A stretch of 64,000 bases of DNA from Candidatus Poribacteria bacterium (GTDB lineage Bacteria; Poribacteria; WGA-4E; WGA-3G), in the NCBI GenBank assembly GCA_022825825.1, contig JAJDWA010000022.1, positions 1 to 64,000 of the forward strand, read 5' to 3'. This document shows positions 18,302-26,577 of the stretch, in pieces. Position numbers and translations under genes: made by a program. The notes below the pieces were generated by a model, which had not been told where the DNA came from, did not search any database, and saw only the letters and a list, made by a program, of their open reading frames with translations. Every line of letters begins with the position of its first letter. Position 1 is the stretch's first letter.

Positions 18302-19543
18302 ATGAGAATACTTGAGAACCTAATCACAGCATTTTCAGCACTTCGTGCAAGTAAACTCCGAACAATCCTGACCCTGTTAGGGATTACAATCGGAATTGCG
18401 GGCGTAATCGCTATGATGTCGTTGGGTGCTGGTGCCGAAAAACTCGTGATGTCAGAATTTGAGAAGATCGGTGGACCCAGCATGTTTGGTGTCTACCGTC
18501 CGGGATATGTCCGGCGCAATCACCGATGGCAACGAAACACAAGTCCACATTATTTAAATATGACGGACCTACGCGATGTTTTGCGACAGTGTCCCTCCGT
18601 TGAAATAGCCACCGTAGAAGGAAGTTATTATATCAACTTTGATGTTGAGGGAAAACACCGACCTACCTACATGCGCGCAACCACAGTTGAATATCAAGGA
18701 GTCCGCCAATGGCATACGCAACTTGGAAGATTCCTCGCTGATACCGACATGGACCTCTGGAATAAAGTTTGTATCATCGGTTCACAAGTTTGGAAAGAAC
18801 AGTTCAAGGGAATGGATCCAATCGGAAAAGAGGTCGGAATCAATAACAAACGTTTTACTGTTGTCGGAATTATGGAAAGCCGCGGGCCCGGTTTAGAAGC
18901 AGGCAAAAGTGACGACAATATGATCTTTATTCCGATTACGACTGCTCAAACGCGGTTTTGGGGACACGACAACGTCGGACATATTATGGTGCGTGCGAAA
19001 AGTCCGCTTGTGGTAGACCAAGCAGTTAAAGAGGTACAAACCGTAATTAGACGCAACCACGGCGGGGACGACACGTTTTTCAGAACATGGCAAGCACAGA
19101 AGGGTATTGAAAGCGCGAAAAAGACGATTTTCATTATAGAATTGGTGTTAGTAATTATCGCTTCTGTCTCGTTGATTGTAGGCGGCATCGGTATTCTAAA
19201 TATTATGCTCGTTTCGGTAACAGAACGGATACCGGAGATTGGGCTGCGGAAAGCTGTAGGCGCGAAAAATTACCAAATTCGATTCCAATTTTTGACTGAA
19301 TCAATCCTTTTGTGTCTGATCGGAAGTGTGCTCGGTATCGCATTAGGAGCGTTAGTTGGACAAGGTTTTGCATGGGCAGTTGATAAATTCATGAAAGGCA
19401 TGCTCGGATGGCCCTCAGTCATTACCATAAAATCTGTGCTAACTTCGGTCGCAGCAGGCACTGCTGTCGGTATATTTTTCGGATACTATCCCGCCAGCCA
19501 AGCAGCAAAATTAAGTCCAATTGAGGCAATTCGACATACATAG
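18302..19543 (+). CDS. MacB/FtsX-type ABC transporter permease
   Basis: Inner-membrane permease with the MacB topology: N-terminal helix (about 18-40, RTILTLLGITIGIAGVIAMM), a large periplasmic MacB_PCD domain (about 50-280), and three C-terminal helices (about 285-405) of the FtsX domain. The motif IGLRKAVGAK and the ending PASQAAKLSPIEAIRHT are characteristic. These proteins work with a LolD/MacB-type ATPase, often in lipoprotein release or export of peptides. No ATPase is fused or adjacent; the next gene, 45 bp on, is lpxI. Its ATPase must be encoded elsewhere, or be shared with another permease. Confidence 0.9.
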   Translation: MRILENLITAFSALRASKLRTILTLLGITIGIAGVIAMMSLGAGAEKLVMSEFEKIGGPSMFGVYRPGYVRRNHRWQRNTSPHYLNMTDLRDVLRQCPSVEIATVEGSYYINFDVEGKHRPTYMRATTVEYQGVRQWHTQLGRFLADTDMDLWNKVCIIGSQVWKEQFKGMDPIGKEVGINNKRFTVVGIMESRGPGLEAGKSDDNMIFIPITTAQTRFWGHDNVGHIMVRAKSPLVVDQAVKEVQTVIRRNHGGDDTFFRTWQAQKGIESAKKTIFIIELVLVIIASVSLIVGGIGILNIMLVSVTERIPEIGLRKAVGAKNYQIRFQFLTESILLCLIGSVLGIALGALVGQGFAWAVDKFMKGMLGWPSVITIKSVLTSVAAGTAVGIFFGYYPASQAAKLSPIEAIRHT

Positions 19544-19588
19544 GAAAAGAGCATTTGAAGAAGATCGTAGGAAGCCCACAATAGTTGC

Positions 19589-20410
19589 ATGAACGGAATA
19601 AATGACGCGAAAAAACTCGGCATTATAGCAGGAGCAGGTGAACTTCCAACCCTTGTCGCACAATGCGCAACCGCGCAGGGACGCAAACCGATTATCGTCC
19701 AAATCACGAAAACAGAGGAGCAACGTTTTACCGGAATACCTTGCGAAGTCTACGCTTACGGTGTGGGACAGATTCAGAAAATTACGCAAAAACTTCTCGA
19801 TTTAAATGTAAAGGAACTTGTCATTATAGGCAAAATTGAGCCAAGTATTTTATTGCGCCCCTTCCAAGTTGATGCAACCGCACTCAAGATTTTGGCACAG
19901 AACCGCAACCAAAAACCCTCCGCACTTGTTTCAGCAGTCCTCACACACTTTCAAAACGCCGGACTCTCTATCCTAAATCAGGATCATTTTCTATCCGATT
20001 TATTACCTGAACCCGGCGTGCTCACAAAACGCAAACCGAACGCTGTACAATGGGACGATATAAAGACAGGCATAGCGACAGCGCGACAGATAGCGAATCT
20101 CGATATCGGGCAAACTGTTGTCATCAAAAATCAGATAATCCTGGCAATTGAGGCTGTTGAAGGAACAGATACGGCGATTCAGAGAGGCGGAGACTTGGGT
20201 GGAAAAGGAATTGTCGTGGCAAAAGCCGCAGCGGAAAACCACGATTTCCGTACTGATGTTCCAACAGTGGGTATGCAAACGCTTCAGACACTGCATGCTG
20301 TTAAAGGCAGTGTTTTAGCAGTTGAAGCAAGGCGAACCTTTGTTATGGAACCAGAGCTCTTATTTGCACAAGCAGACCGTTGGAAAATATCAATTGTTGC
20401 TGTGGAATAG
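19589..20410 (+). CDS. lpxI: UDP-2,3-diacylglucosamine pyrophosphatase LpxI
   Basis: Hydrolyses UDP-2,3-diacylglucosamine to lipid X in lipid A synthesis, the role played by LpxH in enterics. The DUF1009 family pattern is clear: LGIIAGAGELPTLVA at the N terminus, YGVGQIQKI, VIIGKIEPS, DIGQTVVIKNQIILAIEAVEGTD, and the C-terminal FRTDVPTVGMQTLQ and LAVEARRTFVMEPE. 273 residues is normal. It implies an outer membrane with lipid A. It follows a MacB/FtsX permease at 45 bp and may be co-transcribed with it. No clear Shine-Dalgarno sequence is seen. Confidence 0.93.
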   Translation: MNGINDAKKLGIIAGAGELPTLVAQCATAQGRKPIIVQITKTEEQRFTGIPCEVYAYGVGQIQKITQKLLDLNVKELVIIGKIEPSILLRPFQVDATALKILAQNRNQKPSALVSAVLTHFQNAGLSILNQDHFLSDLLPEPGVLTKRKPNAVQWDDIKTGIATARQIANLDIGQTVVIKNQIILAIEAVEGTDTAIQRGGDLGGKGIVVAKAAAENHDFRTDVPTVGMQTLQTLHAVKGSVLAVEARRTFVMEPELLFAQADRWKISIVAVE

Positions 20411-20574
20411 GCGTGTTCTCAAATATATTCTACTTTACTTTAGATTCTGTGTTCACTCGTATTGTAATGGCAACCTTTCTGCCTGCACACTTTTTTCTTC
20501 CATAAGACAGCAAGACATAGAAACATTGGATACCAGCCAAATTATGAATAGGTTACAGAAATCTTAAATAATAT

Positions 20575-20603
20575 TTGACAAACAAATTTCTATGTGGTAT
20601 TAT
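20575..20603 (+). promoter_or_regulatory. Sigma-70-type promoter of the ferredoxin gene
   Basis: TTGACA (20575-20580), exactly 17 bp, then TATTAT (20598-20603). The predicted 5' leader is about 65 nt before the GTG start. Confidence 0.7.
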
Positions 20604-20674
20604 TATTGAAGTTAGATAATCCTACCTTATGAGGAGAAATTGGTATAAATTTTGACGAAGGGAGAATTTATACA

Positions 20675-20938
20675 GTGACTTATGTAATTTGTGAGCCTTG
20701 TATTGACCTCAAAGACAATGCTTGTATTGATGTTTGCCCGGTGGACTGCATTCATCCGCATCCGACAGATGCCCCTGACGAATATGAAGAGGTGAATCAA
20801 CTGTTCATTGATCCAGAAGAATGTATAGATTGTGGCGTGTGTGAACCGGAATGTCCCGTTGAAGCGATCTTTATGGAAGAAGATGTCCCCGAAGAATGGG
20901 AATATTTCACACAAATCAACGCAGATTATTTTCTTTAA
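20675..20938 (+). CDS. 7Fe-type ferredoxin
   Basis: Small electron carrier of 87 residues. The first cluster set is CEPCIDLKDNACIDVCPVDC, where the wide Cys spacing is that of the [3Fe-4S]-binding half of seven-iron ferredoxins; the second is a classic CIDCGVCEPECP [4Fe-4S] motif. The protein is highly acidic. The start is GTG at 20675, supported by the GAAGGGAGA stretch upstream and by the TYVICEPC beginning typical of the family. A near-consensus promoter lies upstream and a repeat element follows, so it is probably monocistronic and well expressed. The redox partner cannot be inferred from neighbours. Confidence 0.93.
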   Translation: MTYVICEPCIDLKDNACIDVCPVDCIHPHPTDAPDEYEEVNQLFIDPEECIDCGVCEPECPVEAIFMEEDVPEEWEYFTQINADYFL

Positions 20939-20944
20939 TTAGGT

Positions 20945-21120
20945 AGAGCGCAGCGAAACCCTTATGTGTCAATTTAGCGGGCCACAACCTGGTAGGCGCG
21001 TTTTCTAAACGCGCCGTTAGGTAATCTTCCGCATAGGGACAGGCGCGTTTCCAAAACGCGCCTACCTTGGGGTACTAAATCGGGCTTAGAAAACCTGCGG
21101 GATTTATCAAGCTCACGTTA
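20945..21120. repeat. Composite palindromic repeat with two GGCGCG hairpins
   Basis: Hairpins GGCGCGTTT-TCT-AAACGCGCC (20995-21015) and GGCGCGTTT-CCA-AAACGCGCC (21042-21062) lie in tandem, preceded by the shared CCTTATGTGTCAATTTAG and closed by AGCTCACGTTA. It sits directly after the ferredoxin stop and could act as a terminator or mRNA end stabiliser. No gene is seen in this gap. Confidence 0.8.
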
Positions 21121-21203
21121 ATAATATTAAAAGAGGGCAAACGGGTATGTTAATTGACGCACTTTTCTAACGGGCTACCGATTAACATCCCGTTTGACTC
21201 CAA

Positions 21204-21518
21204 ATGCAGGAATATCAACCCACCGAAATCAAACGTTTACCGCATAGTTTAGCAATTCAATGGAAAGATGGACATCGGAGTGAGCATACATACCGGTTAC
21301 TTCGAGAAAGTTGTCCGTGTGCACGATGTGATGCGGTGAAACAAAAAAATGACCCGCTTAGAATGTTACCATCGGAAGAATATTGGGAAAAATTACATTT
21401 GGTGGGAATTCAACGTGTCGGACGTTACGCTATTCAGTTAATATGGAGTGACGGACACAAGACTGGGATTTATACATTCACTTTTCTACGCGAACTTTCT
21501 GACTCAGAGGTTACTTAA
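21204..21518 (+). CDS. DUF971 domain protein
   Basis: 104 residues matching the DUF971 / gamma-butyrobetaine-hydroxylase-N-terminal-like domain: a W-K-D-G-H core (AIQWKDGHRSEHTY), LRESCPCARCDA with three cysteines, and a closing IQLIWSDGHKTGIYTFTFLREL. Stand-alone DUF971 proteins are widespread, often linked to Fe-S cluster biology; a specific role is not established here. It follows the ferredoxin, with a repeat element between, so a joint Fe-S role is possible but unproven. A strong terminator hairpin lies 25 bp after the stop codon. Confidence 0.9.
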   Translation: MQEYQPTEIKRLPHSLAIQWKDGHRSEHTYRLLRESCPCARCDAVKQKNDPLRMLPSEEYWEKLHLVGIQRVGRYAIQLIWSDGHKTGIYTFTFLRELSDSEVT

Positions 21519-21541
21519 GTATTTTTCTCGTTCCTTTCAAA

Positions 21542-21580
21542 TAGAAAAAGCACAATCCATTTTAGGTTGTGCTTTTTCTA
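21542..21580. terminator. Bidirectional rho-independent terminator
   Basis: TAGAAAAAGCACAA, 11-nt loop, TTGTGCTTTTTCTA: a perfect 14-bp stem with T-runs usable on both strands, lying downstream of the DUF971 gene. Confidence 0.9.
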
Positions 21581-21702
21581 TATTCAAGTATTAACCACCA
21601 TTACTCATCTACTTAATTTCTATAATATCTTTTGAAGTTTGAGGCATCTAATACAATAGCATCAACAGTGATGCATCGTCCGTATTTTTGAAATTTAACT
21701 GA

Positions 21703-21936
21703 TTATAATACAAACACTATCCCTTCAGGCACATCACCTGTATACCTTATTGCTGCATCTCCATCATACATGTGAGAGGCTTCAATTATTTCTTTTCTCG
21801 AATCAGAAAATATACTGACTATTCCAGATACTAATTCAGTGTTATCACTTAGTTCTGGATCTGTAATGAATAGCCATTGATTAGGAAAAGCATCATACAT
21901 TTCCTCTAAGGTCATTCGACCTTGAGCATTTGCCAT
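21703..21936 (-). CDS. Small conserved-looking hypothetical protein
   Basis: 77 residues, not recognised. It begins MANAQGRMTLEEMYDAFP, has QWLFITDPELSDN and ends in a GDVPEGIVFVL strand. It is soluble and acidic with no Cys motif. An AAGGAGA site sits a few bases before the ATG, which supports expression. Content is balanced and protein-like. Phrases like WLFITDPE and SGIVSIFSDSRKEI suggest a small beta-rich fold of the type found in toxin-antitoxin or product-annotated orphan genes, but there is no partner gene next to it. Confidence 0.6.
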   Translation of the reverse strand: MANAQGRMTLEEMYDAFPNQWLFITDPELSDNTELVSGIVSIFSDSRKEIIEASHMYDGDAAIRYTGDVPEGIVFVL

Positions 21937-22093
21937 CTTATTCTCCTTGTATTAGTTGACAGAATAATAAAATATGTAGACCATTTTATTATTCTGGTTA
22001 ACCACTGAATTAGGTTATAATTAATTATAACTCAAAAATCAATTAAAAAGTAACAAAAAACAATAAATTCCGTTAATTTAGCATAAATAGCGG

Positions 22094-22699
22094 TCAATCC
22101 GATAATAATTGAATAACCAAATAACAGTTAGGTGTTTTCTGGACAGCACCCAGTGCCTCGCTAAGTTTCTTACACCTTTGCCAATAATCTGCATATTTCA
22201 CAGGTTTATAGTTTTTATGCTGACCGATGAAAGTCTTTTTGCAGCAAGCCAATTCCTTACCGTTATCAATCGGATAACCCCATACACGGCAAATCACTGG
22301 GCGGTGTTCATAAACAGAACAAACCCCACCGATAAGCATTGGACATTCGCCAAAAGTTTTCCCTTTGACCACTTCAATCGCTTCCATCCCTGAATCTTTT
22401 ACCATATTTTCGGGGGTATAGCCCTCTGCTTCCAATATCTTGATCGTGCGCTGCGCTTTTTGACGAATATGTTCGCGTATCTGTTTTGGGAGTGCATCCA
22501 AAGCAATTTTGAGATCGCGTGCTTCTACTTCGCCAATTGGAATTGTTGAGGTATTAAGACAACATTGAAAACAATCCGTGGGACAAGGAACGCGACCGTA
22601 TTCTTCACGGATCCGTTTGACATCTTGGTCTATTTCCGCTACAAGTTCTTGATACGCCTTCATTACATGTTCAATTACATGTTCAGGTTGTGTTTCCAT
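22094..22699 (-). CDS. YkgJ-type cysteine cluster protein
   Basis: Belongs to the family described as zinc- or iron-chelating cysteine-cluster proteins (YkgJ/CxxCxxCC). Cysteines appear in PCPTDCFQCCLN near the N terminus, then CPMLIGGVCSVYEHRPVICRVWGYP and LACCKKTFIG, the usual set of about eight. I use the ATG at 22699 (METQPEH) rather than the longer ORF, since it comes one base after the stop of the upstream gene with AAGGAAAAA in front. It is thus translationally coupled to the cold-shock/Hfq-like gene, hinting that both act in RNA-related or metal-dependent processes (inference). Confidence 0.85.
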   Translation of the reverse strand: METQPEHVIEHVMKAYQELVAEIDQDVKRIREEYGRVPCPTDCFQCCLNTSTIPIGEVEARDLKIALDALPKQIREHIRQKAQRTIKILEAEGYTPENMVKDSGMEAIEVVKGKTFGECPMLIGGVCSVYEHRPVICRVWGYPIDNGKELACCKKTFIGQHKNYKPVKYADYWQRCKKLSEALGAVQKTPNCYLVIQLLSD

Positions 22700-22700
22700 T

Positions 22701-23618
22701 CTATTTTTCCTTTTCAACAACAGAAAACTCACAAATAGCATGTCGAAAAACAACTATCTTAGAGCCGTTTTTCAATACCATTTTGATTTCATACGGACTG
22801 ATCCAGTCAACTGTACCCTGGAAAATTTCGCCTTCACGAAGAATTATTTCAATTGAGCTCCCATCTTTACGAGCATCTCGGACTGTTTCTGCATCAATTG
22901 CATGAACCTCATCTTGAGAGTGTGCAGGTTTGAGTTGCTTTGTTTTAATATCTTCGTTATAGCGAAGAAGTGCCATTACATTTTCTGCGTCAACGTCCTT
23001 ATAACAATACTTCACCTCAGTTTTTGGTACGACTTTTTCCTGACCGTTGCAATTGAGCGTTAATCCAGCCAGTGTCATTTCCAATACAGTAGCAGGCAAT
23101 TGCTCATGGTTATAAAGTGCAAAAAACATCGATGTTTCAAAATTGATTTGCTTGAGAATATAGAGGTCGCCGAAACTTAGCTGTCTGGAAGTTTGTTCCT
23201 TCTCATCTGTGCCAATTTCGGGTTGTGGTGCAGAATCGTCTTTTTGAGATTTTTTTTGCCACCGTTCTTGTGTGTTTTTTGAGTCTGTCCCTGAATTCTC
23301 GTTGTCTGCTTCATCTTCATCAAAAAACTGATCTTGATTTTGGGATGGAAACCCAGAGTAGCCGCGTGGAATAATAGTTTTGCCTTGCCGCAGCCACCGC
23401 CGTTCTGTCGGTGTTAACAACACTTCAACGTTTTTAGCAACTAAACCTTTTTCGCCTTCAACAACGTTATACTTGACTCGTTGTCCAACTCGAAGTTCTT
23501 CGTATTCTGCGTACTTAATCGCGGAATTATGTAGAAAGACATCCTCTTCGCTGCTATCTTGTGCAATAAATCCGAATCCTTTATCCAAATTGTAATACTT
23601 AATTCGTCCTGTAGGCAT
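22701..23618 (-). CDS. Cold-shock domain fused to two Hfq/Sm-like domains
   Basis: Predicted RNA-binding protein. Residues 1-67 are a cold-shock domain with RNP1 KGFGFI and RNP2 DVFLH. About 90-148 is a charged, probably disordered linker. Residues about 149-207 read like Hfq: an N-terminal helix (FGDLYILKQINFETS), a variable strand region, then VVPKTEVKY where Hfq has VYKHAI. Residues about 250-300 again look Hfq/Sm-like: IEIILREGEIFQGTVDW and IVVFRHAICEF, closely matching Sm1 and Sm2. So the order is CSD-linker-Sm-Sm. The cold-shock call is firm; the two Sm calls are from motif reading only. No stand-alone hfq is in the window. Immediately followed by the YkgJ-type gene. Confidence 0.72.
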   Translation of the reverse strand: MPTGRIKYYNLDKGFGFIAQDSSEEDVFLHNSAIKYAEYEELRVGQRVKYNVVEGEKGLVAKNVEVLLTPTERRWLRQGKTIIPRGYSGFPSQNQDQFFDEDEADNENSGTDSKNTQERWQKKSQKDDSAPQPEIGTDEKEQTSRQLSFGDLYILKQINFETSMFFALYNHEQLPATVLEMTLAGLTLNCNGQEKVVPKTEVKYCYKDVDAENVMALLRYNEDIKTKQLKPAHSQDEVHAIDAETVRDARKDGSSIEIILREGEIFQGTVDWISPYEIKMVLKNGSKIVVFRHAICEFSVVEKEK

Positions 23619-24064
23619 TATCTGCTCCTGGGTTTTTCCTCCACATCGGGAAGATGCCTATGACCATTCGCGCCCCCTGCGCGAGCGTTTAATTGTGGTT
23701 ACCTCAAATGGCAACAACAAAATGGTACGCCACGAGAATTTGCTTCGCAGCTGAATTGGACGTTTCCTTTGACATAACAACACTTTTTCTCTATAATGTA
23801 AATATAACCGTTTTGAATGTTAGATGCAAGTGCCAACTTTTTGTTCTGTATCGAATCTCGCTGAAACAGGAAACATTCCAAAGTATACTATAGTACATCA
23901 TAATCTAATGTATTTGTCAAGTATGATTTTCTATTTAACACAATTTGTCCATATTTCCAGGCATTTTGGTGAAAAACATCTTTCTACTTGGCACGTACTG
24001 CTGTATCGGACGAAACAATAAACTAACGCTTACTATCTAAAAAACCTATATAAGGAGAATTTAC
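23619..24064. other. Gap of ~450 bp with no recognised gene
   Basis: Divergent spacer between the cold-shock-fusion gene and the amidohydrolase gene. It must hold both promoters. Short ORFs on both strands overlap each other and lack protein-like composition. No repeat-family copy was found in it. Confidence 0.5.
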
Positions 24065-25354
24065 ATGGCAACAGATTTGACACATCATATCCAATCTATC
24101 CGTTTAGTTGATACCCATGAACATATGCGGCGTGAAAACGATTGGGTTGAGAACGGCCCCGATATCTTACAAGACCTATTCGGAAATTATGTGCCAGCAG
24201 ACCTTAATACTGCAGGTGCTACCCCAGAAGCGATGCGTGATCTGATGGACTCATCTAAGGACATCAAATCACGGTTTGAAGGCATAAAAGAAGCATGGGA
24301 AGCGACACAATTTACGGGGTACGGCGAAGCAGTTAGTCTTATTGCTAAACATATCTATGGACTTGACGAACTGACTGGTGACGGACTCGCACAAGCACAA
24401 GATAAATTGAAGACAATTCGCACCCCAGGCAAACGCCACCATATCCTACACGACCTTGCCAATTTAGACCATATCCAAACGGATGATTTCAGTTGGCCGT
24501 GTACCCCCGACACCTCTGGTCCCGATTTTTTCCTATATGATCTCTCATGGGCAACTTTCTGTAATGGACAAGTTGATCCGAGTGCTATCCATGCTGAAAC
24601 TGGCATTGAAGTTAAAGACCTCGCCTCGTTGAAAAGCGGCATGGAAGCGATTTTCACCAAACACGCTCCTTGTGCCATCGCAGTAAAAGCACAGCACGCT
24701 TACAACCGAACGCTTCACTGGATTGAACGGAGCGATGCAGATGCGTCTACAGCACTCAATGCCATGCTAACAAAACCTTCCCAAGAAATTGACGAAGCGA
24801 CACGACTCTGTCTTGGTGATTGGTGTTGGGCACGCGGTGTTGAACTCACAATTGAACACAATCTTCCGTTCAAAATTCACACTGGCTACTATGCGGGCAA
24901 TGACCGAATGCCGGTGAGTCGTATCCCCGCAGGCAATATGTGTGCCTTGTTCGCTCGCTATTTGGACGCAAAGTTTGTCCTAATGCACATTGCATATCCC
25001 TACAACGATGAATTGGTAGCACTTGCGAAACACTATCGCAATATATGGGTCGATTTTTGCTGGGCATGGAGCATTGACCCGTATAGCTCACGTGATTTTC
25101 TGCGACGGTGCATTCATGCAGTACCATCAAACAAATTATTTGCCTTCGGAGGCGACACAGGGTGGCCCACAAGTGCAATGGCTTATGCAATTCAAGCACG
25201 AAATGAAATTCGACGTGCACTTGAGGCAGAAATTGCAGATGGATATATGACCGAAAAACAGGCGATGACCTTTGCTACACAGATTATGCACACAAATCAG
25301 TACGCATGCTTTGACGTCAACGGCACACGCGCTAACATAGCGAAAGCAGCATAA
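24065..25354 (+). CDS. Amidohydrolase-superfamily protein
   Basis: 429 residues, cytoplasmic. The metal-binding pattern of the amidohydrolase_2 branch is visible: DTHEHM at residues ~17-22, FKIHTGYY mid-protein, LMHIAYPYNDEL, and FAFGGDTGWPTS near the C terminus with the catalytic Asp. The layout is close to uronate isomerase-like and 2-pyrone-dicarboxylate-like hydrolases; the substrate is not clear. The start is fixed by AAGGAG before the ATG. It converges on mtnA (8 bp between stops), so the two are independent units. Many related genes occur in carbohydrate-degrading symbionts, which would suggest a sugar-acid substrate (inference). Confidence 0.8.
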   Translation: MATDLTHHIQSIRLVDTHEHMRRENDWVENGPDILQDLFGNYVPADLNTAGATPEAMRDLMDSSKDIKSRFEGIKEAWEATQFTGYGEAVSLIAKHIYGLDELTGDGLAQAQDKLKTIRTPGKRHHILHDLANLDHIQTDDFSWPCTPDTSGPDFFLYDLSWATFCNGQVDPSAIHAETGIEVKDLASLKSGMEAIFTKHAPCAIAVKAQHAYNRTLHWIERSDADASTALNAMLTKPSQEIDEATRLCLGDWCWARGVELTIEHNLPFKIHTGYYAGNDRMPVSRIPAGNMCALFARYLDAKFVLMHIAYPYNDELVALAKHYRNIWVDFCWAWSIDPYSSRDFLRRCIHAVPSNKLFAFGGDTGWPTSAMAYAIQARNEIRRALEAEIADGYMTEKQAMTFATQIMHTNQYACFDVNGTRANIAKAA

Positions 25355-25362
25355 TGCCTGAT

Positions 25363-26403
25363 TTATGCGTCGCGTAATGCTTTCAGGCTTTCTGTATAAG
25401 GAGCATGTGCTACACCTTTTTCGGTAATAATAGCCGTGACTAATGATGCAGGTGTCACGTCAAAAGCGGGACTATAGACCTTTACGCCTTTAGGCGCGGT
25501 AAGCTTACCGAACCCTTCTGTTACCTCTTCTGCTGAGCGTTGCTCAATCGGAATCTCTGCCCCGGTTGCAAGCGCGAAATCTAACGTTGATGTCGGGGCA
25601 GCGACGTAAAAAGGTATGTCATGCGCTTGTGCAAGTATTGCCACGTTATAGGTGCCAATCTTGTTTGCAGTGTCCCCGTTTGCAGCAATCCGATCTGCAC
25701 CGACAATAACGCACTGAATTTTACCCTCTTTCATAACTTGCGCAGCCATATTATCACAGATAAGCGTTACGTCAATACCTGCTTGCATCAGTTCCCACGT
25801 GGTAAGGCGTGCACCTTGCAACAAGGGGCGTGTCTCATCAGCGAAAACCTGAATGTTCTTACCAGCCTCGTGTGCACTGAACATCACGGCTAATGCGGTC
25901 CCATAGTCGGATGTGGCTAATCCGCCAGCGTTGCAATGCGTCAAAATCGTATCGTTTTCATTGAGCAGTGCCATGCCGTGTTGTCCGATAGCGCGACACA
26001 TCGCTTTATCCTCTTCAATGATCTCTTCCGCCTCTGCAAGCAGAACCTTTTTGAGCTCAGGAATTGGAAGTTTGCTATTTGCTTCCGCTGTTTTCGTCAT
26101 CCTATCCAATGCCCAAAAGAGATTAACAGCTGTCGGTCGGGACGTTGCAAGATAATCGGTTGCCGACTTGAGCTCTGCTGCAAATGCCTTGTACGTTTTC
26201 GCTGTAGAATCCCAAATACCGAGTACTGCCCCCAGAGCTCCAGCGATGCCGATCGCAGGCGCACCTCTAACACGTAAAGATTTAATCGCCTCCCAAGTTG
26301 ATGGAAGGTCATCACAATATATCTGTTTGAATTCATTGGGCAGCAATGTTTGATCTATTAACTTAATCTTACCGTCTGCCCATTCAATTGTTGAAACTGC
26401 CAT
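25363..26403 (-). CDS. mtnA: S-methyl-5-thioribose-1-phosphate isomerase
   Basis: Methionine salvage enzyme converting methylthioribose-1-phosphate to methylthioribulose-1-phosphate. Diagnostic motifs: RVRGAPAIGIAGALG, ILTHCNAGGLATSDYGTAL with the catalytic Cys, and VVGADRIAANGDTANKIGTY-like (here IVGADRIAANGD) with the catalytic Asp. 346 residues is normal, and the ending FDVTPASLVTAIITEKG is typical. No other methionine-salvage gene is next to it. Related eIF2B-like ribose-1-phosphate isomerases lack some of these residues, so I favour true MtnA. Confidence 0.94.
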   Translation of the reverse strand: MAVSTIEWADGKIKLIDQTLLPNEFKQIYCDDLPSTWEAIKSLRVRGAPAIGIAGALGAVLGIWDSTAKTYKAFAAELKSATDYLATSRPTAVNLFWALDRMTKTAEANSKLPIPELKKVLLAEAEEIIEEDKAMCRAIGQHGMALLNENDTILTHCNAGGLATSDYGTALAVMFSAHEAGKNIQVFADETRPLLQGARLTTWELMQAGIDVTLICDNMAAQVMKEGKIQCVIVGADRIAANGDTANKIGTYNVAILAQAHDIPFYVAAPTSTLDFALATGAEIPIEQRSAEEVTEGFGKLTAPKGVKVYSPAFDVTPASLVTAIITEKGVAHAPYTESLKALRDA

Positions 26404-26430
26404 TTTTTAGTACCGTATCCTCCTATTATT

Positions 26431-26535
26431 ATAACCTAAGTTGCTACATAGTAGTGCTGTAGGTTGGGGTAGAGCGATAGCGAAACCGAACATGTATACG
26501 CAAAAGTTGGGTGTCGCAAGCTCTACCTAACCTAC
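26431..26535. repeat. Inverted repeat next to a lone MITE end
   Basis: GTAGGTTGGGGTAGAGC (26459 on) pairs with GCTCTACCTAACCTAC (to 26535) around a ~45-bp loop. Just before it, AACCTAAGTTGCTAC (26433) matches the terminal repeat of the element pair at 55772 and 56872. AGCGAAACC inside recurs at 20952. Confidence 0.6.
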
Positions 26536-26577
26536 AAATACTAACCACCCTCAATAATTGTGTCCGTTTTAACCAAT

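Noticed and set aside
23619-24064. A small RNA or riboswitch before the amidohydrolase gene
   Set aside because: No conserved helix or known aptamer pattern could be recognised by eye.
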